Shown in pieces: positions 1 through 10,897 of a stretch of 64,000 bases of DNA. Where the stretch lies: positions 75,476,667-75,540,666 of the forward strand of contig OZ022509.1 of the NCBI GenBank assembly GCA_963989385.1, written 5' to 3'. The DNA comes from Ctena decussata. Its lineage: Eukaryota > Mollusca > Bivalvia > Lucinida > Lucinidae. Position 1 is the stretch's first letter. Each line of letters opens with the position of its first letter. A program made the translations under genes and the position numbers. The notes under the pieces are model-generated. The model searched no databases, was not told where the DNA came from, and saw only the letters and a program-made list of their open reading frames with translations.

Positions 1-55
1 CGACCCGATACCCCCCCCCCCCTTCCCAAAGGGCCGTTAAACCCAAATCAGTCGA
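1..55 (+). repeat. SINE 3' tail fragment
   Basis: A truncated copy of the tail GGGCCGTTAAACCCAAA, which also ends the two SINE-like insertions at 3733-3970 and 4980-5210. A run of C precedes it. Only the tail is visible because the window begins here. Confidence 0.5.
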
Positions 56-326
56 TCCCCCAGTTCTTTGAGAGATACGCTCCGGCCAAAAGTGTGACTG
101 ACGGACAAAGCGACAACTATTTTCCACCCTTTGGGAAGCATAAAACTCTCAGGGGACTTAGCAGCTCCGAATGGAAACCACTCGTCAATCAAGTGAGTGA
201 ACAATTTTCACTCAGTTTCAGTCAAGTTGCCTTGAAGTTTGAAGGATGTATTAACAGACCGATATGCATAAGCGACGTCCATTTCAGGTTCTGTTAGAAT
301 TTTGAGTCACTAGGTTAGAGCACTGG

Positions 327-462
327 TTGGGTTGTTGCTGTAGTTGCTATGGGTTTAACGGCCCTTTGAGAGAGTTTTTCAGTCTATATCGGACCAGAGA
401 GAGGGAGGAAGAAGAGGTTATATATGAGAGGGAAAGAAATGTCATACAACCCCCACCCGCAA
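327..462 (-). mobile_element. 5'-truncated SINE-like copy, same family as 3733-3970
   Basis: Reading the minus strand, this contains the purine-rich stretch, then TATAGACTGAAA, then AGGGCCGTTAAACCC. This is the order seen in the two longer copies at 3733-3970 and 4980-5210. The 5' part is absent beyond ACCCCCACCCGCA. It lies between the two copies of the direct duplication. Confidence 0.6.
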
Positions 463-571
463 GTCAATCAAGTGAGTAGCAGCTCCGAAAAGAAACCGTT
501 CGTCAATCAAGTGAGTGAACATTTTTCATTCATTTTCAGCCAAGCTGCCATGAAGGATGTATTTTAACACA

Positions 572-770
572 ATGAGGAGCCCCGGTAGCTCCGTGGGTTA
601 AGAGCCGGCCTACTGATCTAGGGGACCGGGTTCGAATCTCGCTTGAGGCGAGAATCTTTCCTACCGAAAAACGGGGTTCCATTGCACACTGCCTTACATT
701 ATCATCCTCCCATCGTCCTGATATAACTGAAATACTGTTGAAAAGGACGCAAAACCACTAGTCATTCATC
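572..770 (+). mobile_element. tRNA-derived SINE
   Basis: A tRNA-like head carries a pol III A box (TAGCTCCGTGG, 586-596) and a B box (GGTTCGAATC, 629-638). They are spaced as in tRNA genes, but the body lacks a complete cloverleaf. A ~120-bp body follows, ending in TATAACTGAAATACTGTTG and a GC-containing tail. The 3' half resembles the tail of the unrelated-headed SINE at 3733-3970 (TATAGACTGAAATAC). It would be transcribed by RNA polymerase III and moved by a LINE. No target-site duplication could be defined. Confidence 0.75.
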
Positions 771-999
771 TTTTTTCGAACGATATGCATAAGCGACTTC
801 CATTTCAAGAGTTGTTAGAATTTTAGTCTATACCAATGCGCACACTATGTTCAGTAGCTGAACGATAATCATCCACTAAAACGAATTTCGGGATCAACGA
901 TGCGAAAATCATTTTTTATTCCTATTGGCCAGAATTCAGGATGCTGTCGGTCTTCTCCTCCTAAGCTTCGTAATTTTTTAGCGCCAAGTTACATGTTTT

Positions 1000-1205
1000 G
1001 GTCCGAGACTAAGCAAATTGTGCGAAAAACATTTAACCATTATTTTTACCTATTTTCTATTTTTAGTATAGAAGGGATAAAATGAGAACACAATAGAAAT
1101 TAAGTTAAACAGCACCGAACAAAAAACATATGCAACAGCAACGAATGTACCGCCTTTGGACGGTCAGTAATAAGTAATAACTACCGGGGGGTGTTAAACC
1201 GGTTT
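1000..1205 (-). repeat. Inverted partner of the repeat inserted at 2543-2905
   Basis: On the minus strand this reads CCCCGGTAGTTATTAC, GACCGTCC.AAGGCGGTAC, CGGTGCTGTTTAA, then TTAAATGTTTTTCG. The same order occurs on the plus strand at 2545-2705. It is therefore a ~200-bp dispersed repeat present twice in opposite orientation. It has no coding potential and its family was not recognised. Confidence 0.65.
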
Positions 1206-1338
1206 TACTGGGCCCAAACCTTCAACCTCACCCGCCGCCGCGGTGCACACAATTAGTTGGTAGTTCGGTTCATATGGAGGTCCCTAACTCATCCGAGAGT
1301 CATCACGGTCAACAAATAAAATTAAAATGTCTATGTCA

Positions 1339-1400
1339 ATAGCGTACGCTTTAAAAACCAATAGCGAACGCTTTTAAAGACAATAGCGCCGTAGCGAGCA
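1339..1400. repeat. Short tandem repeat, about 24-bp unit
   Basis: CAATAGCG followed by an ACGCTTT-like stretch occurs about three times in a row. It lies just beyond the integrase end of the gypsy remnant. Confidence 0.5.
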
Positions 1401-1559
1401 TGCAGTTGCCATTTTTAGTCAGTAAAAGCAAGACGTAAGCCGTCAAAGGTCTTCTTTTCAAGTGACTTTTCGGACAGGGCGATGCTCAGGGTGTTACCGA
1501 AGGACGCTTTACTAACGTTGAAGTCAGATGAAGCCAGTAGTTGGAAAAGAATCTTGGGA

Positions 1560-1740
1560 AATTGAACATCTCTATACATTCGGGGCCAATAATATTTCAT
1601 TGACAGCAGTGCAAAAGTCTTGTTGACCCCAAAATGATCATTATCATCATGATAGGCCTACATGGCCTTTAGGCTCAAATCAGTAGGTAAGCAAGTCTGA
1701 ACTTTTTCGCGTGCTTCTGGGGGCAATTTTTTCCATAGAG
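1560..1740 (-). pseudogene. Integrase zinc-binding (H2C2) fragment
   Basis: The minus frame reads through HFGVNKTFALLSMKYYWPRM. This matches the His-rich half of the retroviral-type integrase zinc-binding domain (HxxxH, then YYWPxM). The Cys pair expected about 30 residues later is missing because the sequence diverges after the YRDV motif, so the catalytic core is lost. The adjacent open frame at 1415-1600 covers part of it. Confidence 0.65.
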
Positions 1741-1802
1741 ACATCTGGCAATGCATTGGTCTCAAGGTATTGTGTTATGTGTTTAAAGTCTGGGCATAAT
1801 TT

Positions 1803-2530
1803 TCATTTCTCAAACGATGGGGGCTGCTGTTCAATCTCCTCTTGGGGCTCATTATCAGGGATAGTTTTCTCCGTGTCCTGATCTATAGCGGCTATAAGAG
1901 GCTGACCAAACTCAAAATAAATCTTTAACCACTCTTTTTGGGCAACAGGTGTATGAAGAAGAGGAAAATGGTTCATTATTATGCTCCCCATGAGGGCCTG
2001 TATTGACTGAATCGGCCGAATGAAATGCTGGGGCTGTTTTTCAGCTATGTCAGAGCAAGAGACGACAGGCTCAGCGCAATGAGACATAAAGATAGAAGAC
2101 GAAGGTTTTAGTTCTTGACTAGATGGGGTAATGACAGATGGATCTGGATCTGATAATGACTTAGCAGTTTCCAAGTGTTCCTGTGGTTTCACCGGGGTAT
2201 TTATGCTAGCGGCTAAGACCTGGAAGTAGCATCAGAATGTGTGTTTGTTGTTGTTTGTTCCATCTGGTCTTGGAAAGGAAGACGCGATAAGGCATCCGCA
2301 TTCTGATTGTTAACACCTTTTCTATGAAGGATTTCGAAATCAAATTCTTGCAGTTCCATGGACCATCTTGCCAGCCGTCCCTGTGTATTGGATGAGCGTT
2401 GTGTCTGGTGTTAATTCAGGGCCTTGTGATCTGTGAAAACTGAGACATTACCCGAAGAGAGGTAGGTACGATACTCTTTGATACCCTCTACAATCGCTAA
2501 ACATTCAAGCTCTGTAACAGGGTAATTCTT
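1803..2530 (-). pseudogene. Gypsy RNase H end and RNase H-integrase linker
   Basis: The minus frame from about 2530 gives an RNase H C-terminal half with the phrases LAIVEGIKEYRTYLSSG and VFTDHKAL, then LARWSMELQEFDFE, as in Ty3/gypsy. This runs into a 129-residue low-complexity open frame at 1803-2192 rich in Glu, Pro, Ser and Gln, which is the spacer before integrase. It has no independent function. Confidence 0.65.
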
Positions 2531-2542
2531 CTCAGGCTGTTA

Positions 2543-2905
2543 CCCCCCTAGTAGTTATTACTGACCGTCCCAAGGCGGTACTTTCGTTGCGGTTGTATTT
2601 GTTTTATTTTCGGTGCTGTTTAATTTACTGTGTTTTTATTTTAACCCCTCTACAATAAAAATTGAAAATAGATAAAAAATGTTGTTAAATGTTTTTCGTA
2701 TAATTTGCTTAGTTTGTTGTAATCCTTCTGTTGGTCTAAAATATTTAGTTCAGGAAAGATAGTTGAGTTGCCACCTATTTGGGAAAGAGCTGCTGACTCG
2801 GCTTATCATTTGTAATTTATTGTTTGTTGGGATGTCTTTGTTAATCTTTCCCTTTCATGTTGGGGATAGGGTTTGGGATCTGATTTAGTCAGTTCCTGAA
2901 GTGTA
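2543..2905 (+). mobile_element. Unclassified repeat inserted in the gypsy RNase H
   Basis: The RNase H reading frame stops at about 2905 and resumes at about 2540. The insert begins TTACCCCCCTAGTAGTTATTAC and shares about 200 bp with the inverted copy at 1000-1205. No clear terminal repeats or target-site duplication were found. Confidence 0.55.
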
Positions 2906-4200
2906 GTTACTCTTTAAGGCTCTTCCACCATAGGCAATTATATGTTCCAATTTATCATCACCAACTTGGCCTAGAATGCACCCAAGTCCACTTCGCGAAG
3001 CATCGCAGCTGAGTGTAAATGGACGATTTATATCAGGGTTTGCTAGGATGGGCGAGCTTAGCAAAGCATGTTTTAGAGTATCAAAAGCCTATTGACAAGA
3101 ATCAGTCCAGATAAAAGGCTGGTCTTTCTGAAGAAGACCCAAGAGTGGTGCACAAATTTTACTTTAGCCCTGAATAAATTTCTTGTAAAACTCAAAACGA
3201 CCTAATATACTCTTGACATCTGAAGGGTCTTTAGGGACAGGGAGTGTTTGTGCCCTCTTAAATTTGGCAGGATCAGGCTGCAAACCCTCTTAACTAAGGT
3301 GTGTCCCAAATATCTGATTTGTTTCTGTGCAAAGATGCATTTAGACTGGGTCAATTTTAAGCCTGCATCCCTCAAAGGCTGAAACACATGCTGTTCAAAG
3401 GTTGGAGAAAAAATGACGATATCGTCTATATAACAAAGTACATATCGCCAGTTTATTCCCCATTAAACCTGAGTCATTAGGGCCTGAAAAGTTGCTGGGG
3501 CATTCAGTAAACCGAAGGGAATTGCGTTTCAGGCATATATGCCATCATATGTAATAAATGCTGACTTCTCCTTTGCTTCTTCTGTTAGTGGAGCCCCCGC
3601 AAGAAAGCTTTGCTAATATCTTCAGGAGTGAAAAAATAGCATTGCTTCCTCCAATTGCATCAAACATGTCTGATAATCTTGGTAAGGGAACCGACTGTTG
3701 TTTAGTGATTTTGTTCAGTTTACGATAGTCTAGGGGTTGTTGGGTGGTGCGATGGTGCTGGGTATAGCTTCCGGTGCCTGGGCGCCCTACTGGTTTGGAT
3801 GATGGTAGGGCAAGGGCCTGCTGTGATTGCGGTGGGTGCGGGTGGGGGTTGTTTGGACTTTTTTTCTCTCGTCTGTCGTTTCTCTTTTCTTTCGCCCTCT
3901 CTTTGGGAGACGGCCCGATATAGACTGAAATACCGTCTCAAAGGGCTGTTAAACCCTAAACAACCAACCAACGATAGTCTATAGCAAACCTATACTCATT
4001 GTTTGGTTTCTTTACCAAAAGTACTGGGGAGTGCCATGCTGAGTTGCTAGGTTCAATGATGTTGTGTTTGAGCATTTCTTTTACCTGTTTTTCAGTTTCT
4101 CTCCGCAATTCAGGTGTTTGCTTGTAAAATGCTGACCTTACAGGAGGCGAGTTGCCGGTGTCTATATCATGACTTTGTAAATATGTTTACCCAAGATTAT
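2906..4200 (-). pseudogene. Gypsy reverse transcriptase and RNase H start
   Basis: Reading leftward, the RT fingers give AWHSPVLLVKKPN and EYRFAIDYR (about 4060-3960). The palm follows, with LLNAPATFQAL and the catalytic YIDDIV (about 3424-3446). The thumb is FQPLRDAGLKLTQSKC, then IRYLGH (3387-3300). The connection gives AFDTLKHALLSSPIL, then RNase H LSCDASRSGLGCILGQ (about 3000). Both catalytic Asp of YIDD and the first RNase H Asp persist, but stops and a SINE at 3733-3970 break the frame. Confidence 0.75.
3722..3981 (+). mobile_element. SINE-like insertion with 11-bp target-site duplication
   Basis: ACGATAGTCTA at 3722-3732 is repeated exactly at 3971-3981, enclosing a 238-bp insert (3733-3970). 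The insert ends in GATATAGACTGAAATAC, then AGGGCTGTTAAACCC. The same body occurs at 4980-5210 and, truncated and inverted, at 327-462. A variable 11-bp duplication and an A/C-rich 3' end point to LINE-type retroposition. The 5' part shows no obvious pol III boxes, so the class 'SINE' is inferred from the tail and size. It interrupts the gypsy RT frame. Confidence 0.8.
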
Positions 4201-4613
4201 GCAAAACAGTAGTTAATATGTCCTTATTTTGCTTTAAAAAGATAAACAAAACTGCTTTCTGTTCCTCGTTTAAGTCTGAGTTTGTAAAGTCAAACTGAAG
4301 TTCCTCATCAGCACTTTTAGTATGGTTTGCGTTACTATTACCTGAAGCAGAGTTGTGCTCTGCTGTGATATGTGTGGACTTAAAGTAAAAACAGAGACAT
4401 GTTGTAGTGGTACTACAATACTAATACCTTGTTGCCTGATATGTGGACAGGTTTTTTTGAAGGATTTAAAATTCGCATGCCTGCTTTGCCTTTTCTGACT
4501 GTTTCAATACATTTCGCACCCTGTACACTAAGTTTTTGGAGCCAAGCAACTGGGTCTATTAGAACTTCCGCTTCATTTTCACAACGGGATATCTTTACAT
4601 TAACATCCGCTTC

Positions 4614-4979
4614 TCACAATGGCGGAATGGTGACTGGATTTGAAATTCGTGCATAGCCAGCATTGGTTGAAAGTGTACAAAAGTTTGTATCTAAAATGCT
4701 CATAGTTTCATTGCTTACATCAATGTTAACTCGGAACTTATCCATGAAATCAATAACCAAGATTAGAGAATGATGCAGGCTTTCAATGACATGGAAGGCA
4801 TAAGCGATTGTTACACCACTGAAAAAAATATCGAGATCAATTTTGCCGGAGACAGTATGTTGCTCTCCACCCACTCCCACTACTGTTTTGAGAGGGTCTG
4901 ATATCTGATTCAGTTTGTAGCACTTTGTGAAGAAAAGTTTTATTTATACATGATATGGAAGCGCCAGTATCACACAGTG
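4614..4979 (-). pseudogene. Gypsy aspartic protease fragment
   Basis: The minus frame contains LCDTGASISCINKTFL (about 4975-4928), which is the retropepsin active-site loop DTGA. It continues into an 88-residue open segment (4614-4880) with DIFFSGVTIAYAFHVI and LILVIDFMDKF, corresponding to the later strands of the fold. The N-terminal side is cut off just before the active site by the SINE at 4980-5210. Confidence 0.7.
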
Positions 4980-5220
4980 GGGGTGGTGCGATGGTGCTGG
5001 GTGTAACTTCCAGTGCCGGGGCGTCCTACTGATTTGGACCATAGTAAGGCAAGGGCCTTCTGTTCTTGCAGTAAGTGCGGGTAGGGGTTGTTTGGACATT
5101 TTTTCTCCCGTCTATCATTTCTCCTTTCTTTCTCCCTCTCTTTGGGAGACGGCCCGATATAGACTGAAATACTGCCTCGAAGGGCCGTTAAACCCAAAAC
5201 AATCAATCAGTCACACAGTG
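4970..5220 (+). mobile_element. SINE-like insertion with 10-bp target-site duplication
   Basis: TCACACAGTG at 4970-4979 is repeated exactly at 5211-5220, around a 231-bp insert. The insert aligns through its length with 3733-3970, including GGTGGTGCGATGGTGCTGGG near the 5' end and GATATAGACTGAAATACTG and GGGCCGTTAAACCC at the 3' end. It falls inside the protease codons immediately upstream of DTGAS. Confidence 0.82.
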
Positions 5221-5960
5221 CATTGGTCTTCCGTCCATTGATACAAAGCTGCATCGTATTCTTATGCATTGGTGCAATTAAGTTAATTTGAGCACTACTG
5301 GGAGTTTGACAGTTGATGTAATCCAAGTTTTTTGAAGCACTTTTGGTGGATGTGTTTGTCAAGTTTTTATACTCAGCACTATTTGTCTTAGTTTTAAAAT
5401 TGCCTACTTTGTGCCCATCCGCCGGTCGAGACCATTGGACAGGCCCGCACCCCTATTGTTTATTTTGTTCACGTTCACTTTTTGCTTGACGGCAAACCGG
5501 TTTAAAATGATTTAATTTGCCACAATGATCTAATGTTTTTCCCTTAGCTGGGCAAGAGCTTCGGTTATTACAAGACCTACCTCCACAGCCTTGACATGGG
5601 TCCATTCTTCGTCTGACATCATTGGTAGTAGTTTCTGGCCTCTGTTGCTGCTGTCATGGAGCTCCTGACGTGTTCTGAAGTGTTAGCTCCAGTAGCAACT
5701 CCAATATTTGTGACAGTGTCCCGTCTTGTTGGGCTGCCATTGCATTTACAGCTTTCACTGGTTGTTGCACCCTGTTGGCCAATTTTCCTACTTCATCCAG
5801 GTCCTTGGGTCAATGAGAGCTTTTGCTGATTGGAAGTTTGGTGTTACGAAATGAATCAGATCGTCGACTATGTCGCTGAAATTCTTTTTAATCCTTTCAA
5901 TCAGTAGGGCTACTTTTTTCGGGTAACTGTGGAAGTAAAACATTTACGGAAATTGTGGCT
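5221..5960 (-). pseudogene. Gypsy gag remnant with zinc knuckle
   Basis: The minus frame at about 5610-5490 reads CQGCGGRSC, then SCPAKGKT, then HCGKLNHFKPVC, the Cys/His-rich nucleic-acid-binding end of gag in this gypsy group. Farther right (5960-5800), IERIKKNFSDIVDDLIHFV looks like gag but is interrupted by stops. The 5' end merges into unrelated repeat DNA. Confidence 0.6.
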
Positions 5961-6032
5961 ATTTGACATGCATGAATTGTCGGTGAATACTTGCATGGTT
6001 AAAGGGAGTTGCATGATTTAAAGGTGAGATGC

Positions 6033-8030
6033 ACAAGAGGCCCAAATGGACCTGATATCGCTCACCTGGCTTTTGTTCAACGGGACCATTCTGAAACAAA
6101 ATTGGTCCAATTCCAGAGATTTTCTCAATTTCACATTTTGCTACTTTTAGGAACAGAGGCCAACTTGACTGGTCATTATATATTTACTTTTGAAACACCT
6201 CAATGCAAGAATCATTTTGCCAAATTTCATCAAAATCCATTCAGGGGTTACTGAGATATTGTCAGTTTTGTGTTCTGTAGGAACAGAGGCCAACTTGTCT
6301 GGTCATTATATATTTACTTTTGAAACACCTCAATGCAAGACATCACAAATTTCATCAAAATCCATTCAGGGGTTACTGAGATATTGTCAGTTTCTTGTTT
6401 TGTGCTATTTTTAGTAACGGCAGATGCAAAATGCAGAAAATCGAAAAAGCTTAATGAAAGGACCATTCTTAAAGAAAATAAGTCCAATTCCACTGAGATT
6501 TTCTTATTTTCACATTTTTCTATCTTTAATAACAAAGGCCATTATGACTTGTCTATATTTAGTTACGTTTGAAACATCTCAATGCAAGAATCATTTTGAC
6601 AAAATCTATTCAGCGGTTACTGAGATATTATCATTTTCATGTTTTGTGCTATTTTTAGAAACAACAGGTGGTGGCCATCTTGGAATGCCATATTGCAATT
6701 AATCGAAATGGCTTCATGTAAGGAACATTCTGACACAAAATTGGTCCAATTCCATTCAAGGCTTCTTGAGTAATTGTCATTTTGTTTGTGCTATTTTTAG
6801 TAACGGAAGATGTCGGCCATCTTGGAAAGCCAAATTGCAAATAATCGAAACGGCTTCATGCAGGGAACATTCTGACGCAAAATTGGTCGAGTTCCATTCA
6901 AGGGTTCTTGAGTAATTGTCATTTTTATGTTTGTGCTATTTTTAGTAACGGCAGGTGTCGGCCATCTTGGAAAGCCAAATTGCAATTAATCGAAACGGCT
7001 TCATGCAAGGAACATTCTGACACAAAATTGGTCGAATTCCATTCAAGGGTTCTTGAGTAATTGTCATTTTTATGTTTGTGCTATTTTTAGTAACGGCCCC
7101 CATGGTGGCCATCTTGGATAGTCAACTGGCACAAAATTGAAATAATTCCTTTCAAGGACCATTTCTGACCAAATCAGACCACATTCGATTGCATTTTCTT
7201 GAGATACTGACATTTGAGCAAAATCGGTCTTGTAAACGCTAAGTAGGTCACTTTGACCTAATTCCGCTATAGATTTTTTTCTTTTTTACAATTTTAATCC
7301 CAAGGTCCCATTTATTTCCACGCAAACGTTCAACCAAATATACCAAATGGTTCTGGAGAAGAAGTTGATTTTGTTGTTTTTGCTATTTTTAGTAACGGCG
7401 GCCATCTTGTTTGTAATTTGTGATTATATATGTACATTTGACTGAAATAAAATATGTTTAAACGGCGGCCATCTTGGATTCTTGACCATAATCAAATTTT
7501 ACAATTTTGAAATCCTGCAGTCTGGTCATGCTCGATGTGAAATTTGAGACCTATGGGTGCAGTGGTGTTAGAGAAGAAACTGTTTGAAGTCATTTGAATA
7601 AGTTGTTTTTTTGACATTGGCATTTGAGCAAAATTACACTCGTAAACAGAAAGTAGGTCACTGTGACAAAACTCCGCTACAGATTATTTTATTTTTACAA
7701 TTTTGAATACCAAGGTTTCACTGATGTTCCATGCCAAAATTCAGACAAATATACCCAGTGGTTCTGGAGAAGAAGTTTATTTTGTTGTTTTTGCTATTTT
7801 TTAGTAACGATGGCCATCTTGGATTTTTAACCTGACCCAATTTTACAATTCTGAGACCCTGGAGTCAGGTCATGCTCCATGTGAAATTTGAGAACCATGG
7901 GACCAGTATTTTTACAGAAGATGTTTGAATATTTGTTTTTAGGTGTTGACGGACACATTTCGGGACGACGCACGCCGGACGCATACGTATGACAATGGCT
8001 CACTATGACCCTTCGGGCCAGGTGAGCTAA
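6033..8030 (+). mobile_element. Element A: non-autonomous Helentron-like element
   Basis: The 5' end is ACAAGAGGCCCAAATGG, followed after a few bases by CGCTCACCTGGC. The 3' end is CCCTTCGGGCCAGGTGAGCTAA. GCTCACCTGGC lies about 30 bp inside the left end but only a few bases inside the right end, inverted, so the ends are asymmetric inverted repeats. The body holds tandem units: two of ~130 bp at 6150-6410 and three of ~149 bp at 6655-7095, marked by CTATTTTTAGTAACGG and GGCCATCTTGG. A GACG-rich stretch precedes the 3' hairpin. No ORF is credible. Classification is by end structure, not homology. Confidence 0.7.
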
Positions 8031-8640
8031 TAATATACTACTCACAAAAAGTAGGGGATATTATGACATAGAAGCGTGAACAAAAATTAATAATAATGGC
8101 TTGGTTAGTTTATTGTTGTATATTGACAGAACACTATCCAGGTAACAATATTCAACTAAAACAGAAACAGTCAATGCAGGTCATGTGACCTAGAGCAGCA
8201 CATAAATGACTACGGGGTCTAAACCTCAATTTCACATCGGCGAAAAAAATTCTTTTGGACCCTGAGATTCTGTGAATAATAAAATTCTCGATAATTTTCC
8301 GAACTGAAAACACCCACTTTGGTAGGCTTTATTGCGTTATTTAAGGTGTAGGGCTGTTACAAATGTCACCATATGTGAGACAATTCACCACACAATGGTA
8401 TCTTTTACGGCTATCATTTTCTCCTGTGATAAAACCGCATGAAAAAAGTATCTGTATCTTGTTAACTGAGGCATTAGGCGTCTGTCTTAATAAAGTTTGC
8501 ATAAAAATTATTAGTCATTACTGCGCTGGATTCATGTGAATTTGGGTGTCGACCCCTTGTCTACTTCCAATTTACTCTAGGTCACGTGACAAGCTTAATC
8601 GTTTCAATATTCATATTGTGGGTCTTCATGAATATTCTTT
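8031..8640. other. Intergenic, unassigned
   Basis: AT-rich sequence between elements A and M. It begins near ACTCACAAAAAGTAGGGGAT, which looks like a transposon end, but no inverted partner was found. No gene was seen. Confidence 0.4.
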
Positions 8641-8930
8641 TAATGCCCCCGAAGGAACTTCGGGTGGCATATTAAAATCGCACCGTCCGTCCGTCTTTCC
8701 GTCCGTCCGTTACAAATCGTGTCTCAGCTATAACTTTAAAACTACTGAAGCAAATTTGATGAAACTTCACTGATAGATAAAGCACAATGTGAAGGTGTGT
8801 CGTGCACAAGACTTAGGTCCCTATGCCCAAGGTTAAGGCCACAATTGGGTCAGAGGTCAAATTGTGTCTAAAAATCGTGTCTCAGCAATAACTTTAAAAC
8901 TACTGAAGCAAATTTGATCAAACTTCACAG

Positions 8931-9464
8931 CCCCGGGAAATCTTCCCGCCTTGTCGTGGCCCCGGGGCTCAATTCTCAAGGGGGACATCACTGAGAGATA
9001 GTGAATGTCCCCTCTGCGAAGAGCTAAGTGGAGGTACCACCTGTTTGCCGTTGGTGGCGTCCCGTAAGCCGGATGAAGGGATCCTGGAGGTTGAGAAGCA
9101 TCCCAGGGATCTCCAGGTGTTTCAATACACCTCTTTGGCCTCGATTTCGGTGTAGACGGGTGGCTGTGTAGACCCGGCACAGTCAATCGGCTGGTCGTGC
9201 CAGCTCTAGGATCTTTACCTTTCTCTTCCTTTCTTTTGTATCGTTCTGATGCCGACCGTGTGCCCATTTGTCTTCACTCTATAAACTTTCCATTCCTGGA
9301 AGCGGCGGCTCAACGGGTCAATCGTGCAGCATTTCAGTTGTACGAGTATCTCTTCTGTGTATCTCTAACACTTGTGAGTAGGAGATCCACTCCGTTTTAG
9401 GCTTCCCCTGTTGGGCTCCATGGCGGGTGGGGAGCACGGAGGATGAAAGCCTTTTGAAGATATC
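8931..9464 (+). promoter_or_regulatory. LINE 5' UTR / internal promoter region
   Basis: This is the GC-rich leader between the target-site duplication and the ORF1 start. It begins CCCCGGGAAATCTTCCCGCC and can pair with CCCCGGGG about 30 bases later. Full-length LINEs usually carry a downstream promoter here; no specific motif was identified. Confidence 0.45.
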
Positions 9465-10846
9465 ATGGGGTTAAACAAACGGAAAAAGTCAAACCAATCA
9501 TCACTATCTTCTTCGGAAAATGATTCAGATAATGAACCAGATAATATCCCTGTACCTCCGACAACTCAGACATTTCCGCGCTTTATCATCATAGAAGCTA
9601 CAGAACAGAATACCAGCATAACATCACTTTCTCCTTTCGTAATCCAAAAAGTTTTACAAAGCCTTGCTGGCGAACCAAAAAGTATTAGAAAATTAACAAG
9701 ATCAAACCAATTACTAATTGAAGTTTCACGTAAAGCTCATGCAGAACCTCCTCCGAACACAAACCTTTCATAATTTGAATGTTCGCGTCTATCCCCATAG
9801 CTCACTTAACTCCTCAAGAGGTGTAATCCGTTGCCCCGACTTGAGGGGTTGTAGTGAGCAAGAAATCTTGGATGAGATGAAATCTCAGGGAGTTACTGCT
9901 ATGAAACGTTTTAGAGTGAAAAGAGATGGTCAACTGAAAGATACCAATACATTTGTTTTTACGTTTAATACACCAGTCCTACCAACAACAATTAAAGTTG
10001 CATTCCTTAGAGTTAGCGTTGAAGTTTACATCCCAAATCCGCTTCGCTGTTTCAATTGCCAACAGTACGGACATCATGAAGATAGGTGTAAAAGCCACCC
10101 CGTCTGTTCCAAATGTGGCGAACCGGCAACACACCATGAGAGTCAATGTAAAAATCCAGTCAAGTGTGTCAACTGTGGTGAAGACCACGATGCTAACTCA
10201 AAGGAGTGTAAAATTTGGCATAAAGAAAAAGAAATACTCAGAGTAAAATTTACATGGCATATCTCTTTTCCTGAAGCGCGGAAAATTGTAGAATCACCCA
10301 CTACTGTTCCAGGATCTAGTTACGCCAGTGTGATTAAACCTACCGTTAAACATGTATCGTTAACTGATGCCACTACACAAACGGATCCTGTAATTATTCT
10401 TGAAGGAAGTAATGGTGAACAAACGTCTGAAACAAACAATAAACAACACACGTCTGCAACACAAACAAAACAACTTACAGCGGCCGAAAAACCAAACAAT
10501 GCATCCTCTCCTAGTCAGGGTAAGCAGGCGTCGAAAGAAGAGCCAGTCCTGAAAAAAGCTACCCTAGAGATGATGCGCAAGGACTGGCAGAAACAGCAAC
10601 GGAGAGAACGTCAGATGAATAACAAACCGTCATCTCCAAAACATCTAATGCTAAAGATAAGCCGCCTAAAACAAAGAAACCAATTACTTCAGACAGAGAA
10701 CCGAAAGGATCAAGAGATGAGCTTAGCCTTCAGAATAAATTTGATGCGCTGAGTGATGAGAGTGAAATGGAATTCGTTGACTCTCTTGATCACTCTCGCA
10801 ATAGTGATAAGGTGTCTTGGTCACCAATTCTCCCTCCATCTCCATA
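9465..10846 (+). pseudogene. LINE ORF1, CCHC zinc-knuckle RNA-binding protein (frameshifted)
   Basis: ORF1 packages LINE RNA. It opens at 9465 with a Lys/Ser-rich N-terminus (MGLNKRKK) and an acidic stretch. A frameshift falls between about 9735 and 9770, and the body continues in another frame (9718-10752). Three knuckles lie at about 10047-10205: CFNCQQYGHHEDRC, CSKCGEPATHHESQC and CVNCGEDHDANSKEC. A second shift near 10610-10650 moves the conserved end (ESEMEFVDSL, then SWSPILPPSP) to a stop at about 10846. ORF2 starts 52 bases later. The second LINE copy at the right edge of the window has the same three knuckles. Confidence 0.85.
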
Positions 10847-10897
10847 GTTTCCAGTCTTACATATATATATATTTATCTCTCCAATCTATAATTAAAC

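Larger units (their letters stand above)
158..830. repeat. Direct duplication, second copy split by a SINE
   Basis: The segment 158-300 (from CAGCTCCGAA through GTCAATCAAGTGAGTGAAC to TGTTAGAATTTT) recurs at 479-560 and continues at 778-830. The second copy is interrupted by the tRNA-derived SINE at 572-770. Both flanks match the uninterrupted copy, so the first copy works as an empty-site reference. No function is visible; the short open frame at 94-297 lies within it and is not supported as a gene. Confidence 0.65.
1430..5960 (-). mobile_element. Decayed Ty3/gypsy retrotransposon (gag-pol remnant)
   Basis: Going leftward on the minus strand, conceptual translation gives gag with a zinc-knuckle region (about 5610-5490), an aspartic protease (DTGAS at 4951-4970), reverse transcriptase (YIDD near 3424-3440), RNase H (SCDAS near 3000) and the start of the integrase zinc-binding domain (about 1670-1570). 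This is the Ty3/gypsy order, RT-RNaseH-integrase. Frames are broken by many stops and shifts, and three repeats sit inside. No LTRs or target-site duplications were found. The zinc-knuckle and integrase sequences resemble the K02A2.6-like gypsy group; that placement is from memory. Confidence 0.8.

Noticed and set aside
581..652. Functional tRNA gene
   Set aside because: A and B boxes are present, but the arms do not form a full cloverleaf and a SINE body with a shared tail follows.
3720..3984. Overlapping open frames of 61-83 codons on both strands
   Set aside because: They lie within the SINE insertion and have no conserved partner in the second copy.
6190..6985. Series of 60-92 codon frames
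   Set aside because: They follow the tandem units of element A, appear on both strands and repeat with the unit, so they reflect repeat structure.
9953..10246. 97-codon plus-strand frame
   Set aside because: It is a shadow of the ORF1 zinc-knuckle frame.
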